Assembly: GCA_031266655.1 (NCBI GenBank)
Contig: JAISAP010000050.1
Span: 1-37,301 of the forward strand
DNA: 37,301 nt
Reading direction: 5' to 3'
From: Holosporales bacterium
GTDB lineage: Bacteria; Pseudomonadota; Alphaproteobacteria; UBA3830; JAIRMZ01
Positions 8,592 to 17,075 of this stretch are shown here, piece by piece (the first letter of the stretch is position 1; each line of letters opens with the position of its first letter). The notes under the pieces were generated by a model. That model saw only the letters and a program-made list of their open reading frames with translations. It made no database searches and was not told the origin of the DNA. The position numbers and the translations under genes are program-made.

Positions 8592-9133
8592 TACTTCTTC
8601 TTTCCTTCTTTCCGGAGAACGTATTGGCCCTCCCGGATCAGCCCTTTCCCTTTATATGGCTCGGGAGGGCGGTACTTTTGCAGCTCGCGCACGACCTGCC
8701 CGACCTTCTGCTTGTTGGGACCGGACACAGCGACCGTCGTCGGCTTTTCACAAACAACTTTTATGCCATCTGGGATCGGGAACACAATGTCGTGACTGTA
8801 CCCTAAGCTCAGAACCAAGTCTTTACCCTGAACGCTCGCTTTGTACCCAACGCCCACAAGGTCAATCCTGCGCACAAACGGCTTGTCCAGGCCCTCAATG
8901 TATCCTGCCAAAAGAGAGCGCATGGTCCCCCACAGAGACCGGATCCGACCATCGCTCTCACCGGAGGAAGAGACCCCCAACACGAGATACGCATCCTTGT
9001 GGGTGGCGGAAATCCCCTCAGGGAGGACCAAGGAAAAGCTCCCTTGAGCGCTCTTGCCGTCGATCTTCTGCCCGCTCATGGAAAGCTGCACCCCTGCTGG
9101 AACGGGAATGGGATTTCTACCGACACGCGACAT
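8591..9133 (-). CDS. rplF: 50S ribosomal protein uL6
   Basis: 180 aa from ATG 9133 ([20 protein letters not shown]); four further in-frame codons upstream to 9145 are unnecessary. Two alpha/beta repeats are visible; the second ends with [20 protein letters not shown] and the conserved [20 protein letters not shown]. uL6 lies near the sarcin-ricin loop and the factor-binding site. It follows rpsH by 18 bases. Confidence 0.97.
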   Translation of the reverse strand: MSRVGRNPIPVPAGVQLSMSGQKIDGKSAQGSFSLVLPEGISATHKDAYLVLGVSSSGESDGRIRSLWGTMRSLLAGYIEGLDKPFVRRIDLVGVGYKASVQGKDLVLSLGYSHDIVFPIPDGIKVVCEKPTTVAVSGPNKQKVGQVVRELQKYRPPEPYKGKGLIREGQYVLRKEGKKK

Positions 9134-9151
9134 TGCTCTCTCCACTTCCTC

Positions 9152-9547
9152 TTAAAATATGGTGCACAAAAGCTCCCCTCCTAAGTTCTCTGCGCGTGCT
9201 TCTGCGTCGGAAAGAACCCCCTTGGAAGTCGAGAGGATGGAGATCCCCAAGCCGTTATAAACACGGGGCAGGCTTTTTATGTTGGAATAAACACGACATC
9301 CAGGACGGGAAACGCGTTTCGATTCGATGATCGCACCGCGACCTTCGTGATATTTTAACATAATCTTGAAATGTGGCCTTTCATCAACCTGCAGTTGTTC
9401 GTATCCTTCGATATACCCCTCACGCACGAGGACGTCCAAAACCCCTGCTCGGAGACGAGAGGAAGGAACGAGCGTGGTCACATGCCGACGGCTCTGCGCA
9501 TTGCGGATGCGGGCCAACATGTCTGCAATGGAATCGGAGATGACCAT
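9152..9547 (-). CDS. rpsH: 30S ribosomal protein uS8
   Basis: 131 aa. ISDSIADMLARIRNAQSRRH at the N-terminus and the C-terminal GLGISILSTSKGVLSDAEAR with the ending GGELLCTIF identify uS8. It binds the central domain of 16S rRNA and in E. coli represses the spc operon by binding the rplE message; whether that applies here is unknown. It abuts rpsN with no gap. Confidence 0.97.
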   Translation of the reverse strand: MVISDSIADMLARIRNAQSRRHVTTLVPSSRLRAGVLDVLVREGYIEGYEQLQVDERPHFKIMLKYHEGRGAIIESKRVSRPGCRVYSNIKSLPRVYNGLGISILSTSKGVLSDAEARAENLGGELLCTIF

Positions 9548-9853
9548 TTACCAACTCGCCTTTCTGACGCCCGGCAAGAGGCCTGCAGAAGCCATCTCAC
9601 GAAACATCAGCCGAGAAAGGTTGAACTTCCGGTACACGGCACGCGCGCGCCCCGTCAAAAGGCAACGATTGCGCATGCGCACAGCAGATCCATTGCGTGG
9701 CAATGCGGACAGCTGGAGCTGCGCCTGAAAACGCTCCGTCGGATCCGCTTTTTTGTTCATGATCACGGCCTTCAGGGCAGCGCGCCGCTCTTTTTGCTGC
9801 TGCACGATCTTCTTGACGTGGAGAGAATGCTCTATGGAGCTTTTACGTGCCAT
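9548..9853 (-). CDS. rpsN: 30S ribosomal protein uS14 (zinc-free type)
   Basis: 101 aa, the long form without the CxxC zinc motif. Basic N-terminus [20 protein letters not shown] and conserved [20 protein letters not shown] and [18 protein letters not shown]. uS14 sits in the 30S head. The start codon lies at the end of a 585-base array of degenerate copies of its own 5' end fused to the 3' end of rplE, so the normal tight rplE-rpsN coupling has been replaced by a chain of micro-ORFs. Confidence 0.97.
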   Translation of the reverse strand: MARKSSIEHSLHVKKIVQQQKERRAALKAVIMNKKADPTERFQAQLQLSALPRNGSAVRMRNRCLLTGRARAVYRKFNLSRLMFREMASAGLLPGVRKASW

Positions 9854-10001
9854 ATCCGTCCTGCACTATGAGTGAGAAGCCTAGTGTTGACCTTAGCTTC
9901 TTGCTCGTTGTAGCCATCTTTGGAGCAACACAGCGTCCTTTTTGCCACTGCGCGGTCTTCTCGATGCGAAGGAAGCGTTCTATGGAGTACCTACATGCCA
10001 T
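9843..10001 (-). CDS. Chimeric micro-ORF, unit D, reading into rpsN start
   Basis: 52 codons, [18 protein letters not shown] to [12 protein letters not shown]. The rplE-like stop has changed from TGA to GGA, so the frame runs ten bases past the rpsN ATG before stopping. This would keep ribosomes moving up to the authentic rpsN start. Expression is inferred only. Confidence 0.35.
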   Translation of the reverse strand: MACRYSIERFLRIEKTAQWQKGRCVAPKMATTSKKLRSTLGFSLIVQDGYGT

Positions 10002-10002
10002 A

Positions 10003-10284
10003 TCAGCCCTGCTCTCCAAGTAAAAAGTCAAATACTGTCATCGGACCCATCTGTTCCTTCATCGCGACCGACTCCAGAGCGGTATACCGCCTCCCTACAG
10101 GAAGCACGTGCTCGATGGGGCTCCTATGCGCCATCAGTCTTGCTCCCTGAATGAGGAGTCGCGCTGTCATCAGCCCTGTCTCTTCGTTCACTGCAGTCAT
10201 CTCCAGGGCAGCGTACTTCCCTTTCTGTCGGCGCACGACACCCCTTACATGGAAAGAAGGCCTTACTGAGCGTTTACATGCCAT
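10003..10284 (-). CDS. Chimeric micro-ORF covering units B and C
   Basis: 93 codons. It starts MACKRSVRPSFHVRGVVRRQ, reads through the rplE-like end of unit B (LLIQGARLMA) into the rpsN-like start of unit C (MAHRSPIEHVLPVGR), and stops at the rplE-like end of C. The two units have fused in frame. The TGA is followed one base later by the ATG of unit D. Confidence 0.35.
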   Translation of the reverse strand: MACKRSVRPSFHVRGVVRRQKGKYAALEMTAVNEETGLMTARLLIQGARLMAHRSPIEHVLPVGRRYTALESVAMKEQMGPMTVFDFLLGEQG

Positions 10285-10438
10285 ACGAGTCTCGCTCTTT
10301 AAAGAAAAGGTCAGACACCGGCACTGAACCCACCTTCCTGTCCGCCACGGCCGCCCTCAGAGCGGCGTACTGCTCTCTCCATCGGCACACGATCCCCTCT
10401 ACAGGAAGTAAATACTTAATGAAACTTTTACGCGCCAT
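10274..10438 (-). CDS. Chimeric micro-ORF, rpsN start/rplE end, unit A
   Basis: 54 codons starting MARKSFIKYLL right after the rplE stop (TGATATG) and ending DLFFKERDSYGM. The first half copies the rpsN start and the last part corresponds to the rplE end. It is open from start to stop and overlaps the next unit's start. It may be translated by coupling from rplE. No function is proposed; it could equally be a decaying duplicate. Confidence 0.35.
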   Translation of the reverse strand: MARKSFIKYLLPVEGIVCRWREQYAALRAAVADRKVGSVPVSDLFFKERDSYGM

Positions 10439-10439
10439 A

Positions 10440-10985
10440 TCAGTCCTGCGCCATGAACGGAAAATTGAAGGCCTTGAGGAGAGCGCAACACGCTTGGTCC
10501 TCTTTGGCCGTCGTTACTACAGAGACATCCAAGCCGCGGATCACGTCGACGTTCTTGGAGCCCACTTCCGGAAAGACGATCTGCTCCTTGATTCCGAAGG
10601 AGTAGTTTCCCCTTCCGTCGAAGGAACGCGCAGACAAGCCGCGGAAATCTCGCACGCGCGGAAGAGCAATCGTCACCAGGCGATCGATAAACTCGTACAT
10701 CCGCGCTCCCCTCAGTGTCACCATCGCTCCGATGGACTGTCCTTCGCGTACTTTAAAGGCTGCAACGGACTTCCGGGCGCGTGTCGCCACCGCCTTTTGC
10801 CCAGCGATCCAAGTCAACTCGTCGACAGCCGCTTTCACATGCTTGCTGTCCGCTACCGCTTCCCCTACACCCATGTTCAGGACAATCTTGACCAACCGAG
10901 GAACGGAGAAATCGTTGCCGCAAGCTAGCTCCTTGCGCAATTCCGGCACGATAGTATTCACGTAATAATCTCGAAGTCGAGCCAT
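10440..10985 (-). CDS. rplE: 50S ribosomal protein uL5
   Basis: 181 aa. [39 protein letters not shown]-equivalent [20 protein letters not shown] and [15 protein letters not shown] are conserved. uL5 binds 5S rRNA and P-site tRNA and bridges to uS13. It overlaps rplX by one base. Its 3' end (FNFPFMAQD then TGATATGG) is the template of the repeat units that follow. Confidence 0.97.
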   Translation of the reverse strand: MARLRDYYVNTIVPELRKELACGNDFSVPRLVKIVLNMGVGEAVADSKHVKAAVDELTWIAGQKAVATRARKSVAAFKVREGQSIGAMVTLRGARMYEFIDRLVTIALPRVRDFRGLSARSFDGRGNYSFGIKEQIVFPEVGSKNVDVIRGLDVSVVTTAKEDQACCALLKAFNFPFMAQD

Positions 10986-11311
10986 CAGGACTTTCCTATC
11001 ACTTCGCCCGAGCGCTTTGCAACTCGGACTTTCTTGCCGTTTTCCACACGGATGCCCACACGCGTCGGACGGTCGGTCTTAGGATCGATGAGCATCACAT
11101 TCGACACGTGGATGGACCCCTCCTTGCGCACAATCCCACCAGCGTCTTTCTGCGAGGGCTTTGTATGGCGCGCCTGCATCATCAACCCTCCAACAAGAAC
11201 GCGACGCGCTTCCCGGAAAACACGGAGAATCTCTCCGCGGCGCCCCTTCTCCTTGCCCGCGATAACCTGCACTCGGTCGCCCTTCTTGACGCGCCACCGC
11301 TCCGCCATCAT
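10985..11311 (-). CDS. rplX: 50S ribosomal protein uL24
   Basis: 108 aa. The KOW motif [20 protein letters not shown] and [20 protein letters not shown] are clear. uL24 is an assembly initiator that binds the 5' domain of 23S rRNA. Two adjacent ATGs (MM) begin the frame with GAGGAG a few bases upstream. A spacer of about 410 bases with its own promoter-like element separates it from rplN, unlike the usual tight spacing. Confidence 0.96.
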   Translation of the reverse strand: MMAERWRVKKGDRVQVIAGKEKGRRGEILRVFREARRVLVGGLMMQARHTKPSQKDAGGIVRKEGSIHVSNVMLIDPKTDRPTRVGIRVENGKKVRVAKRSGEVIGKS

Positions 11312-11562
11312 CGTCTCTCCTCAGAAGAAGCTTTTGCCACCCTCTTCACGCAGTCCCACTCCCTCACTCAACAACAAAAGACCGGATCGGCACTCCCCCA
11401 AGCTCCGCTTGGACTCAACCGACGGCTTCAAACAAAAACAGGAGCACTCCGGCTCCAAACCCTTCCTTCCCACGCGAACAGCGCGCATTATATGGGCGGA
11501 AGTCCCTCTATGCAACAAGGCTCAGGAGAGGGCCCCTCCCCTCCTCCCAAAAAGGCCCAACA
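11312..11562 (-). other. Leader-like spacer upstream of rplX
   Basis: No recognisable gene. It contains the promoter-like element at 11487-11515, which would leave a leader of about 170 bases before rplX. By analogy with other spacers here it may be a strongly decayed copy of the rplN-rplX junction, but direct similarity is not convincing in this part. Confidence 0.4.
11487..11515 (-). promoter_or_regulatory. Internal sigma-70-type promoter for rplX and downstream genes
   Basis: On the minus strand TTGCAT (11515-11510), a 17-base spacer and a perfect TATAAT (11492-11487). Optimal spacing and a consensus -10 make a real promoter likely. It would let rplX-rplE-rpsN and the spc genes be transcribed independently of the S10 part. 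Confidence 0.55.
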
Positions 11563-11724
11563 TTACGCTTGCGAGGGCTTTGCCATATAATACACATCGG
11601 GAGGAGCGCTTTCTTCTTCCTCTTCCAGGAGAATCCCTCGGAACACCCTCTCGGATCCGCCGACAACGTACTCTCCGCAAGACACTGCAGGAGAGAAAAG
11701 TGCTCCCTCTTTCCAATTTTCCAT
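11563..11724 (-). CDS. Coupled micro-ORF after rplN, probable diverged rplX copy
   Basis: 53 codons starting [10 protein letters not shown]; the ATG overlaps the rplN stop (TGATG). Compared with rplX, VFR occurs at about residue 28 here and 31 there, and KPSQ at 49-52 here and 51-54 there, backed by a shared 13-base stretch TGCGAGGGCTTTG at the equivalent position. An acidic run (EEEEE) interrupts the similarity. It fits the pattern of downstream-gene starts duplicated behind the upstream gene, but the alignment is thin and it could be an unrelated small ORF. Confidence 0.35.
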   Translation of the reverse strand: MENWKEGALFSPAVSCGEYVVGGSERVFRGILLEEEEESAPPDVYYMAKPSQA

Positions 11725-12092
11725 CACAAAACCTCCGGTGCAAGAGAAATAATTTTTGTCATTTTGACCTGTCGAAGCTCGCGCGTGACAGGCCCGAAAA
11801 TGCGTGTTCCAATGGGCTCATTTTGCTTGTTGATAATCACAGCGGCATTGGAGTCAAAACGGATGATGCTCCCATCTGAGCGGCGAACCGGCGCTCGCGT
11901 GCGCACAACGACCGCGCGCACGACCTCTCCTTTTTTCACCTTCCCTCTCGGGATGGCTTCTTTGACAGAGGCCACGATGACATCTCCCACGCCAGCATAT
12001 CGACGGCGGCTGCCCCCCAGAACTTCAATGCACATGATCTCTCGCGCACCGGAGTTGTCAGCAACGCCCAGTCGCGTCTGTGATTGAATCAC
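11724..12092 (-). CDS. rplN: 50S ribosomal protein uL14
   Basis: 122 aa, GTG start at 12092 overlapping the rpsQ stop by 4 bases (GTGA). [40 protein letters not shown] and [20 protein letters not shown] are diagnostic. uL14 lies at the subunit interface beside uL19 and is the binding site of the silencing factor RsfS. It is followed by an unusual spacer before rplX. Confidence 0.97.
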   Translation of the reverse strand: MIQSQTRLGVADNSGAREIMCIEVLGGSRRRYAGVGDVIVASVKEAIPRGKVKKGEVVRAVVVRTRAPVRRSDGSIIRFDSNAAVIINKQNEPIGTRIFGPVTRELRQVKMTKIISLAPEVL

Positions 12093-12340
12093 GAGGCACC
12101 CCCTGCGGCGGTCTCGTACAACACTTCCCAGTGCTTGAGTTTAGACACTGGCGGGCATTCCCGGATCGTCACCACCTGGCCTACCTGGCAAGAGTTAAGG
12201 GCATCATGTGCGTGATAGGTCGCGCGTTTTCTGACGTATTTCCGATATTTCGGATGCACCACTTGGCGGACGACCACAACAGTGACCGTCTTGTCGTTTT
12301 TGTTATTCTTGACGGTTCCCGTGAGGATGCGCCTAGGCAT
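12089..12340 (-). CDS. rpsQ: 30S ribosomal protein uS17
   Basis: 83 aa. [39 protein letters not shown] and [20 protein letters not shown] are conserved. uS17 binds helix 11 and early-folding regions of 16S rRNA. It overlaps rpmC by 8 bases and rplN by 4. Confidence 0.97.
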   Translation of the reverse strand: MPRRILTGTVKNNKNDKTVTVVVVRQVVHPKYRKYVRKRATYHAHDALNSCQVGQVVTIRECPPVSKLKHWEVLYETAAGGAS

Positions 12341-12527
12341 GTTCCGCCTTTTTCTTGTTAGTTTCTGTTAAACAACGCGCAACGGATTTCCGCAACACCC
12401 GAAAACGGGAGCCACTAACCGCATCTCCCATCGCGCGACGGAAGCGCAGTTTCAAAAGCTCCTTCCGCGCGGCTTCCAAAGAGCCTGCTGACGTCCCCAC
12501 GGTCTCTTTCTGTTTCTGTTTTTTCAT
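12333..12527 (-). CDS. rpmC: 50S ribosomal protein uL29
   Basis: 64 aa. The helical hairpin is recognisable from EAARKELLKLRFRRA and RVLRKSVARCLTETNKKKAE, although the N-terminus (MKKQKQKETVGTSAGS) is atypical. uL29 sits beside uL23 at the exit tunnel. Identification rests partly on position between rplP and rpsQ. Confidence 0.9.
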   Translation of the reverse strand: MKKQKQKETVGTSAGSLEAARKELLKLRFRRAMGDAVSGSRFRVLRKSVARCLTETNKKKAEHA

Positions 12528-12532
12528 AATCC

Positions 12533-12943
12533 CTACAGTAGCCTTGTGACAAACTTAGTGGCAATCGGTAATTTCGCTGCTGCAAGAGCAAATGCCTCGC
12601 GCGCCGTTTCCTGCGCAACACCGTCCATTTCAAAAATCACCAACCCGGGACGCACCCGGCACACCCAAAACTCCGGAGCTCCTTTGCCGCCTCCCATGCG
12701 GACCTCCGCGGGCTTCCGAGAGACAGAGACATCGGGGAATATGCGCACCCACACCTTGCCCACACGCTTGATGTGGCGGGTCATCGCACGCCGTGCCGCC
12801 TCGATTTGCGCGGCAGTCACGCGCGCTGGCTCCAACGCTTTGAGGCCAAAGGACCCAAAGCTCACCGTCGTTCCGCGCTTGGCGATACCGTGGACCCGTC
12901 CTTTGAATTGTTTGCGATGCGCGACTTTTTTCGGTGAGAGCAT
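12533..12943 (-). CDS. rplP: 50S ribosomal protein uL16
   Basis: 136 aa. [58 protein letters not shown] and [20 protein letters not shown] all match. uL16 is a late-assembly protein contacting A-site tRNA near the peptidyl transferase centre. It follows rpsC by 5 bases. Confidence 0.97.
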   Translation of the reverse strand: MLSPKKVAHRKQFKGRVHGIAKRGTTVSFGSFGLKALEPARVTAAQIEAARRAMTRHIKRVGKVWVRIFPDVSVSRKPAEVRMGGGKGAPEFWVCRVRPGLVIFEMDGVAQETAREAFALAAAKLPIATKFVTRLL

Positions 12944-12948
12944 GGATC

Positions 12949-13623
12949 CTATCCTCCCGCATTGCCCCCTGCCCTTTTAGGCAGGAAAATTGGCTCTGTG
13001 TCGTACAGCTCTCCTCGGAATATCCAAACTTTGACTCCGATGGTGCCATAAGTCGTCTTGGCAACGCTGATCCCATAGTCCACATCCGCGCGCAACGTGT
13101 GCAGCGGCACACGACCATCTCGGTACCACTCCATACGCGCTATTTCTGCACCTCCGAGGCGTCCGGAGCAATTGACGCGAATCCCCTGCGCTCCCAGGCG
13201 CAAAGAGGACTGCATCGCGCGTTTCACGGCACGGCGAAAGCCCACGCGCCTTTCTACTTGATGCGCGATATTCTCCGCCACCAGCGCGGCATCGAGCTCC
13301 GGCTTGCGCACTTCGACAATATTGAGGCTCACATCCGAACGTGCTATCCGCGTCAGCTGTTCGCGTAATTTCTCAATCTCCACCCCTTTTTTGCCAATCA
13401 CGACTCCCGGTCTCGCCGTATGAATGGAAACGCTGGTTTTTTGGGACGTTCGCTCGACCACGATGCGGGAGACGCCCGCCTGCTCGAGGCGTTTCCGGAG
13501 GAAGCTGCGAATCACGCAATCCTGGCGTAGGAGCTCCGCGTAGTTGCTGGCGGAGAACCAACTGGAGTCCCACGCGCGGACAATTCCGAGACGCAAAGAA
13601 ATAGGATTGGCTTTCTGCCCCAT
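12949..13623 (-). CDS. rpsC: 30S ribosomal protein uS3
   Basis: 224 aa. [20 protein letters not shown] opens the protein; the KH domain has [19 protein letters not shown], and the C-terminal domain carries [20 protein letters not shown] and [16 protein letters not shown]. uS3 lines the mRNA entry and contributes to helicase activity. ATG 13623 overlaps the rplV stop by one base. Confidence 0.97.
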   Translation of the reverse strand: MGQKANPISLRLGIVRAWDSSWFSASNYAELLRQDCVIRSFLRKRLEQAGVSRIVVERTSQKTSVSIHTARPGVVIGKKGVEIEKLREQLTRIARSDVSLNIVEVRKPELDAALVAENIAHQVERRVGFRRAVKRAMQSSLRLGAQGIRVNCSGRLGGAEIARMEWYRDGRVPLHTLRADVDYGISVAKTTYGTIGVKVWIFRGELYDTEPIFLPKRAGGNAGG

Positions 13624-13994
13624 CAGTTTTCTACCTCACACACCACCACTGTCAGGTGACTATACTCTTTTCGCAGAGGCGTTCCACGCCCCTTGGCTCT
13701 GGGGAGGAACCGGCGCATCGTAAACGCTTTTCCAACGTAGGCTTCTCGCACGCGCAGAAGATCGATGTCTAGTCCATAATTATTTTCCGCATTTGCAATA
13801 GCAGACTGCAGCACTTTTTTGACATCCAGAGCTGCCGTCTTCTTGCAGAAGAGCAATGCATGTAAGGCTCTCTCCACAGGCAATCCGCGAATGCCCCTCG
13901 CAACGACTCCCAGCTTGCGCGAGGTTGAGGCGACGACGCGTGCGCGCGCGTAAACATCACGCGATCGTGGATTCAGATGTAATCGCTTCGCCAC
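13623..13994 (-). CDS. rplV: 50S ribosomal protein uL22
   Basis: 123 aa, GTG start at 13994. [40 protein letters not shown] and the tunnel hairpin [19 protein letters not shown] are recognisable. The hairpin reaches into the exit tunnel at the macrolide site. It precedes rpsC and follows rpsS by 4 bases. Confidence 0.97.
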   Translation of the reverse strand: MAKRLHLNPRSRDVYARARVVASTSRKLGVVARGIRGLPVERALHALLFCKKTAALDVKKVLQSAIANAENNYGLDIDLLRVREAYVGKAFTMRRFLPRAKGRGTPLRKEYSHLTVVVCEVEN

Positions 13995-13998
13995 TCCC

Positions 13999-14277
13999 CT
14001 ACCCTTTCTTCATTTTGCGATCTCCCGCGTGCCCATGGAAGGTCCGCGTGGGAGAAAACTCGCCGAGTTTGTGACCAATCATCTCTTCTGACACAAACAC
14101 AGGAATAAATTTATGACCATTGTGCACGGAGAACGTCAACCCCACGAAATCCGGGATAACCGTTGAGCGCCGCGACCAAGTCTTGATAGGCTCACGGCGT
14201 CCTGCCGCCTGCGCAACCTGCGCTTTCTTGATCAAATATCCGTCCACAAAGGGACCTTTCCAGACAGAACGCGCCAC
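13999..14277 (-). CDS. rpsS: 30S ribosomal protein uS19
   Basis: 92 aa. [60 protein letters not shown] and [18 protein letters not shown] are textbook. uS19 pairs with uS13 in the 30S head. One base separates it from rplB. Confidence 0.98.
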   Translation of the reverse strand: MARSVWKGPFVDGYLIKKAQVAQAAGRREPIKTWSRRSTVIPDFVGLTFSVHNGHKFIPVFVSEEMIGHKLGEFSPTRTFHGHAGDRKMKKG

Positions 14278-14278
14278 G

Positions 14279-15112
14279 CTATTTCCCTCGCTTTCTGCGG
14301 GCGATCACAAACCGATCCGACGGCTTGGATTTTCTCCGCGTTTTGTACCCTTTCGTGGGAACTCCCCACGGCGTTACGGGATGCCGCCCGCTCTTCGTCT
14401 TCCCTTCTCCTCCTCCATGAGGATGGTCCACCGGATTCATCGCGGATCCTCTCACGGAGGGCCGGACGCCTTTCCACCGGTTTCTCCCGGCTTTTCCGAG
14501 TCGAATATTTTTTTGGTCTGGATTGGAAACGGCGCCAATCGTCGCCCAGCAAGCTCCGGGAACGATACGCACCTCTCCAGAAGAAAGCCGCACGATAATC
14601 CCATTAACATCGCGGCCCACAATCTGGGCGGAGGTTCCTGCCGAGCGCGCAATTTGCCCTCCTTTTAGGGGCTTGACCTCGATGTTGTGGATGACCGTTC
14701 CCACAGGAATGCGCATTAAAGGAAGGCAATTGCCCACCTTGATATCCGCGCTTTCCGAAGATTCCACCTTATCCCCCACGTTCAAACGCTGGGGAGCGAG
14801 AATGTAAGAGAGCCCCCCGCTTTCATAACGGATAAGCGCAATAAAAGCAGTCCGGTTGGGGTCGTATTCGATACGCTCGACAACGGCGATCCCTTGGTGC
14901 CGCGCCCGCGCGAAATCGATCAGTCGGTACAGCTTCTTGCTGCCCCCTCCCCGGTGTCGCTGCGTAATGCGACCGTGCACATTCCGCCCGCCGCTTGATT
15001 TTTTGCCGCGTGTCAGCGTTTTTACGGGGCGCCCCTTCCACAGCGCCGATCGATCGACCAGCACCACTCCGCGCATCGAGGAAGTAACGGGCTTCAGAGA
15101 CTTGAGGGCCAC
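14279..15112 (-). CDS. rplB: 50S ribosomal protein uL2
   Basis: 277 aa, normal length. [28 protein letters not shown]-equivalent [20 protein letters not shown] and the highly conserved [15 protein letters not shown] near the C-terminus identify uL2. It is required for subunit association and peptidyl transferase activity. It sits 2 bases from rplW and 1 from rpsS. Confidence 0.98.
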   Translation of the reverse strand: MALKSLKPVTSSMRGVVLVDRSALWKGRPVKTLTRGKKSSGGRNVHGRITQRHRGGGSKKLYRLIDFARARHQGIAVVERIEYDPNRTAFIALIRYESGGLSYILAPQRLNVGDKVESSESADIKVGNCLPLMRIPVGTVIHNIEVKPLKGGQIARSAGTSAQIVGRDVNGIIVRLSSGEVRIVPGACWATIGAVSNPDQKNIRLGKAGRNRWKGVRPSVRGSAMNPVDHPHGGGEGKTKSGRHPVTPWGVPTKGYKTRRKSKPSDRFVIARRKRGK

Positions 15113-15114
15113 CG

Positions 15115-15390
15115 CTAAAATCCTCCCTCTAAGTTGATGGTTCCTTCTTTGAGGCGGATATAGGCTCTTCGGGAGGCGCTTGTGTGCCCAGCCCTGCGTT
15201 TAAAGAATCTCTTTTTTCCGACGCGCGTCAAGATGTTGACCTTGTCTACCTTGACCGAAAACAAGTCCTCCACAGACTTCTTGACTTGCCCTTTTGTCGC
15301 ACCGGGCGCAACGCGGAAGACGTACACCCCTTTCTCCAGGACCTGGCTGGACTTCTCTGTCATGATGGGAGCGACAAGACAATTTAGCAT
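15115..15390 (-). CDS. rplW: 50S ribosomal protein uL23
   Basis: 91 aa. [39 protein letters not shown] and the basic loop around [20 protein letters not shown] match the family. uL23 docks trigger factor and SRP at the tunnel exit. ATG 15390 lies at the downstream end of a 1.7-kb array of copies of the rplD-rplW junction. Confidence 0.96.
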   Translation of the reverse strand: MLNCLVAPIMTEKSSQVLEKGVYVFRVAPGATKGQVKKSVEDLFSVKVDKVNILTRVGKKRFFKRRAGHTSASRRAYIRLKEGTINLEGGF

Positions 15391-16262
15391 AGGGAACCTC
15401 CCAAGAGGGGTTGTGTGAGGCCTTCTACTGTCCGTCCGGCTAGAAGCATTCCTTCAGTAGCAAGCGACAATTCAACCGGAGATGTTTGCTTGCCTTTTAG
15501 GGGACCTCCCAAGAGGTGTCGCGCGAGGCCTTTTGCTGCCCACCCGGTTGAGGACATCCCTTCGACCGAAAGAATCAACTCGATTGGAAGAGTCGGTTTG
15601 GCGAGAGATGTCCGTTCACCTTTTGAAGAAGCCCCACGCCGGACAGGCGCATCTCTCGCTGTCATCGGCGCTTCCGGTGCACCGGGAACAGGACAAACGG
15701 TACAGACACCCTCTTCTGATACTCGATCAAACCTACCCGTCATAACGGGAGTAACGACGTAACTCAGCACAGAGCACCTCCTCGGAGGTACAACACGAGG
15801 TCCTTTCGCTGTCCGCCCAGTTGGCAAAGTCCTCTCGGTCGGGGGTACGCGCTCAACCGAACAAGTTCGCCCAGCCGGAGGTGTCCACATCACCAGAAAA
15901 GCTCTTCCTATCGGGGGTATCCACGCAACTACAGGCACAATCCTTTGACAGGAAGACGCGCCTTCTACTGCCATCCAGCGCGAAATTTTATGTACTTCTG
16001 ACGTAATGGAACAGCAGCCCATCATGGAGCACCTCCCAGAAGAGGCTGCGTGTGGTACCGTTTCGCCCAGTCGATCTGAAATACCCACTTTATCGAAAGA
16101 GTGGATCCTGCTGTACGGAAAGCTCCCTGTTGGAGAGGCAAACTCTCCGCTCTTGCTCGCATTTTCGCCACACCGAATGGAGTACTGGGGATGCACATGT
16201 CGTCTCCCAGGGTCCCATGGGACTTTTTCCATCCTTGCAGAAGCAGTCATACTGTTCAACAT
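15384..16262 (-). CDS. Fused chimeric ORF, units 4-7, running into rplW start
   Basis: An open frame of 292 codons from ATG 16262 (MLNSMTASARMEKV) that passes through rplW-like starts at 16025 (MMGCCSITSEVHK) and 15770 (VLSYVVTPVMTGRF) and rplD-like ends ([46 protein letters not shown]), stopping six bases into rplW. Several junction units have fused in one frame. Whether it is a real protein or a by-product of in-frame duplication is open. Confidence 0.3.
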   Translation of the reverse strand: MLNSMTASARMEKVPWDPGRRHVHPQYSIRCGENASKSGEFASPTGSFPYSRIHSFDKVGISDRLGETVPHAASSGRCSMMGCCSITSEVHKISRWMAVEGASSCQRIVPVVAWIPPIGRAFLVMWTPPAGRTCSVERVPPTERTLPTGRTAKGPRVVPPRRCSVLSYVVTPVMTGRFDRVSEEGVCTVCPVPGAPEAPMTARDAPVRRGASSKGERTSLAKPTLPIELILSVEGMSSTGWAAKGLARHLLGGPLKGKQTSPVELSLATEGMLLAGRTVEGLTQPLLGGSLC

Positions 16263-16516
16263 GGAACACCTTCCTGGAGGCCTTGAGTGAAGTGCTCCTC
16301 TGCCCAATTGGTCGAAGAAACTCGCTCGGTCAGAGGTCTCTGCCAAACCGGAAAAGTCCACCTGGCAGAAAGCACCTGCTCCATCAGAGAAGCCCGCTCT
16401 GTCAGAGGCCCCCCTTTAGCCGAGGATGCGTTTCCTCGCCAGATAGACGCATCTCCTGTTGCTACCCAGCTCTGAATTTTACGTGTCATTGACACAACGG
16501 AGTGGAAATTCGTCAC
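16256..16516 (-). CDS. Chimeric micro-ORF, unit 3
   Basis: 86 codons from GTG 16516, continuing TNFHSVVSMTRKIQ (compare [14 protein letters not shown] of rplW) and ending FTQGLQEGVPC. The next ATG (16262) lies just inside its end, so the two frames overlap. Start choice is inferred from alignment with rplW; no strong independent evidence of translation. Confidence 0.3.
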   Translation of the reverse strand: MTNFHSVVSMTRKIQSWVATGDASIWRGNASSAKGGPLTERASLMEQVLSARWTFPVWQRPLTERVSSTNWAEEHFTQGLQEGVPC

Positions 16517-16749
16517 AAGACACCTCCCGGAAGGTGCTGCACAAGGCATTTTCTTCCCCAATCAATTTGAGGCGCCCATTCGATCGAAGGAGGCAGCGCG
16601 ATTGGAAGAACCGGTTTGGCCGGAGGTGTCTGCTCATCCAGAGGAGCCCATTCGGTTGTGCAAGCAATTCCGCACCAAGCGGACACATCCCACGCTGTTG
16701 CCAAATGCAAAATCTCACAGGCCTGTGGAGCAACGGAGCAGCTCATCAT
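16513..16749 (-). CDS. Chimeric micro-ORF, unit 2
   Basis: 78 codons, MMSCSVAPQACEIL to CLVQHLPGGVL. The start resembles rplW and the end is a diverged rplD end. The stop overlaps a GTG start of the next unit (GTGA). Confidence 0.35.
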   Translation of the reverse strand: MMSCSVAPQACEILHLATAWDVSAWCGIACTTEWAPLDEQTPPAKPVLPIALPPSIEWAPQIDWGRKCLVQHLPGGVL

Positions 16750-17075
16750 AGTGCGCCTCTTTGAAGGCGCATCGTGAGCCCCTCTGCCGCCCAGTTGATT
16801 AGGCCGCCCATTTGGGGTGAGACATCCGCCCAGTCGGAGGACCCCTCTCCACCGAGAGCATCCTCCTGATCGGAGAAAGCCGCTCCGCTAGAGGTTTCCA
16901 CCCAGTCGGAGAGATCCAGCCAACCGAAGGCACCCCTCTCGCCGGAGCAGTGCCCCCGGTGAGAGACGTCCCCTCGGTCGCCAGAAAAGCCTTGCGCCGG
17001 GAAAACACACCTATCGCCGTCCAGTAATATAAAATCTTTTTGCGTAACTGGCATAACGGAGTGGCCACTCATCAT
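16746..17075 (-). CDS. Chimeric micro-ORF, rplW start/rplD end, unit 1
   Basis: 109 codons. ATG 17075 overlaps the rplD stop by 4 bases (ATGA). It starts MMSGHSVMPVTQ (rplW-like) and ends NWAAEGLTMRLQRGAL, almost identical to the authentic rplD end. Its own stop again overlaps the next start (ATGA). Translation by coupling is plausible; no function is known. Confidence 0.4.
   Translation of the reverse strand: MMSGHSVMPVTQKDFILLDGDRCVFPAQGFSGDRGDVSHRGHCSGERGAFGWLDLSDWVETSSGAAFSDQEDALGGEGSSDWADVSPQMGGLINWAAEGLTMRLQRGAL

Larger units (their letters stand above)
9854..10439 (-). repeat. Tandem array of rplE-rpsN junction copies
   Basis: Four diverged units lie between rplE and rpsN. Unit starts (rpsN-like ATG on the minus strand) are at 10438, 10284, 10134 and 10001, and the real rpsN start is at 9853, so periods are 154, 150, 133 and 148 bases. 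Each unit begins like rpsN ([68 protein letters not shown]; compare [18 protein letters not shown]) and ends like rplE (FNFPFMAQD; compare [28 protein letters not shown]). The TGATATGG stop/start overlap of the authentic rplE end recurs at 10001. The spacer is thus a repeatedly duplicated gene junction. Confidence 0.85.
15391..17075 (-). repeat. Tandem array of rplD-rplW junction copies
   Basis: rplW-like starts on the minus strand occur at 17075, 16749, 16516 (GTG), 16262, 16025 and 15770 (GTG); a partial junction copy lies at 15488-15560, and the real rplW start is at 15390. Spacing is mostly 235-255 bases, with longer intervals at both ends. Starts resemble rplW (real: [17 protein letters not shown]; copies: MMSGHSVMPVTQKDF, MLNSMTASARMEKV, VLSYVVTPVMTGRF). 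Unit ends resemble rplD (real: RRAAEGLTKRLQRGAL; copies: NWAAEGLTMRLQRGAL, GRTAKGPRVVPPRRCS, GWAAKGLARHLLGGPL). The middle of each unit is filled with short degenerate sub-repeats rich in TER, SVE and TGW-like words. The whole spacer is tiled by open frames in the sense direction. Confidence 0.85.
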
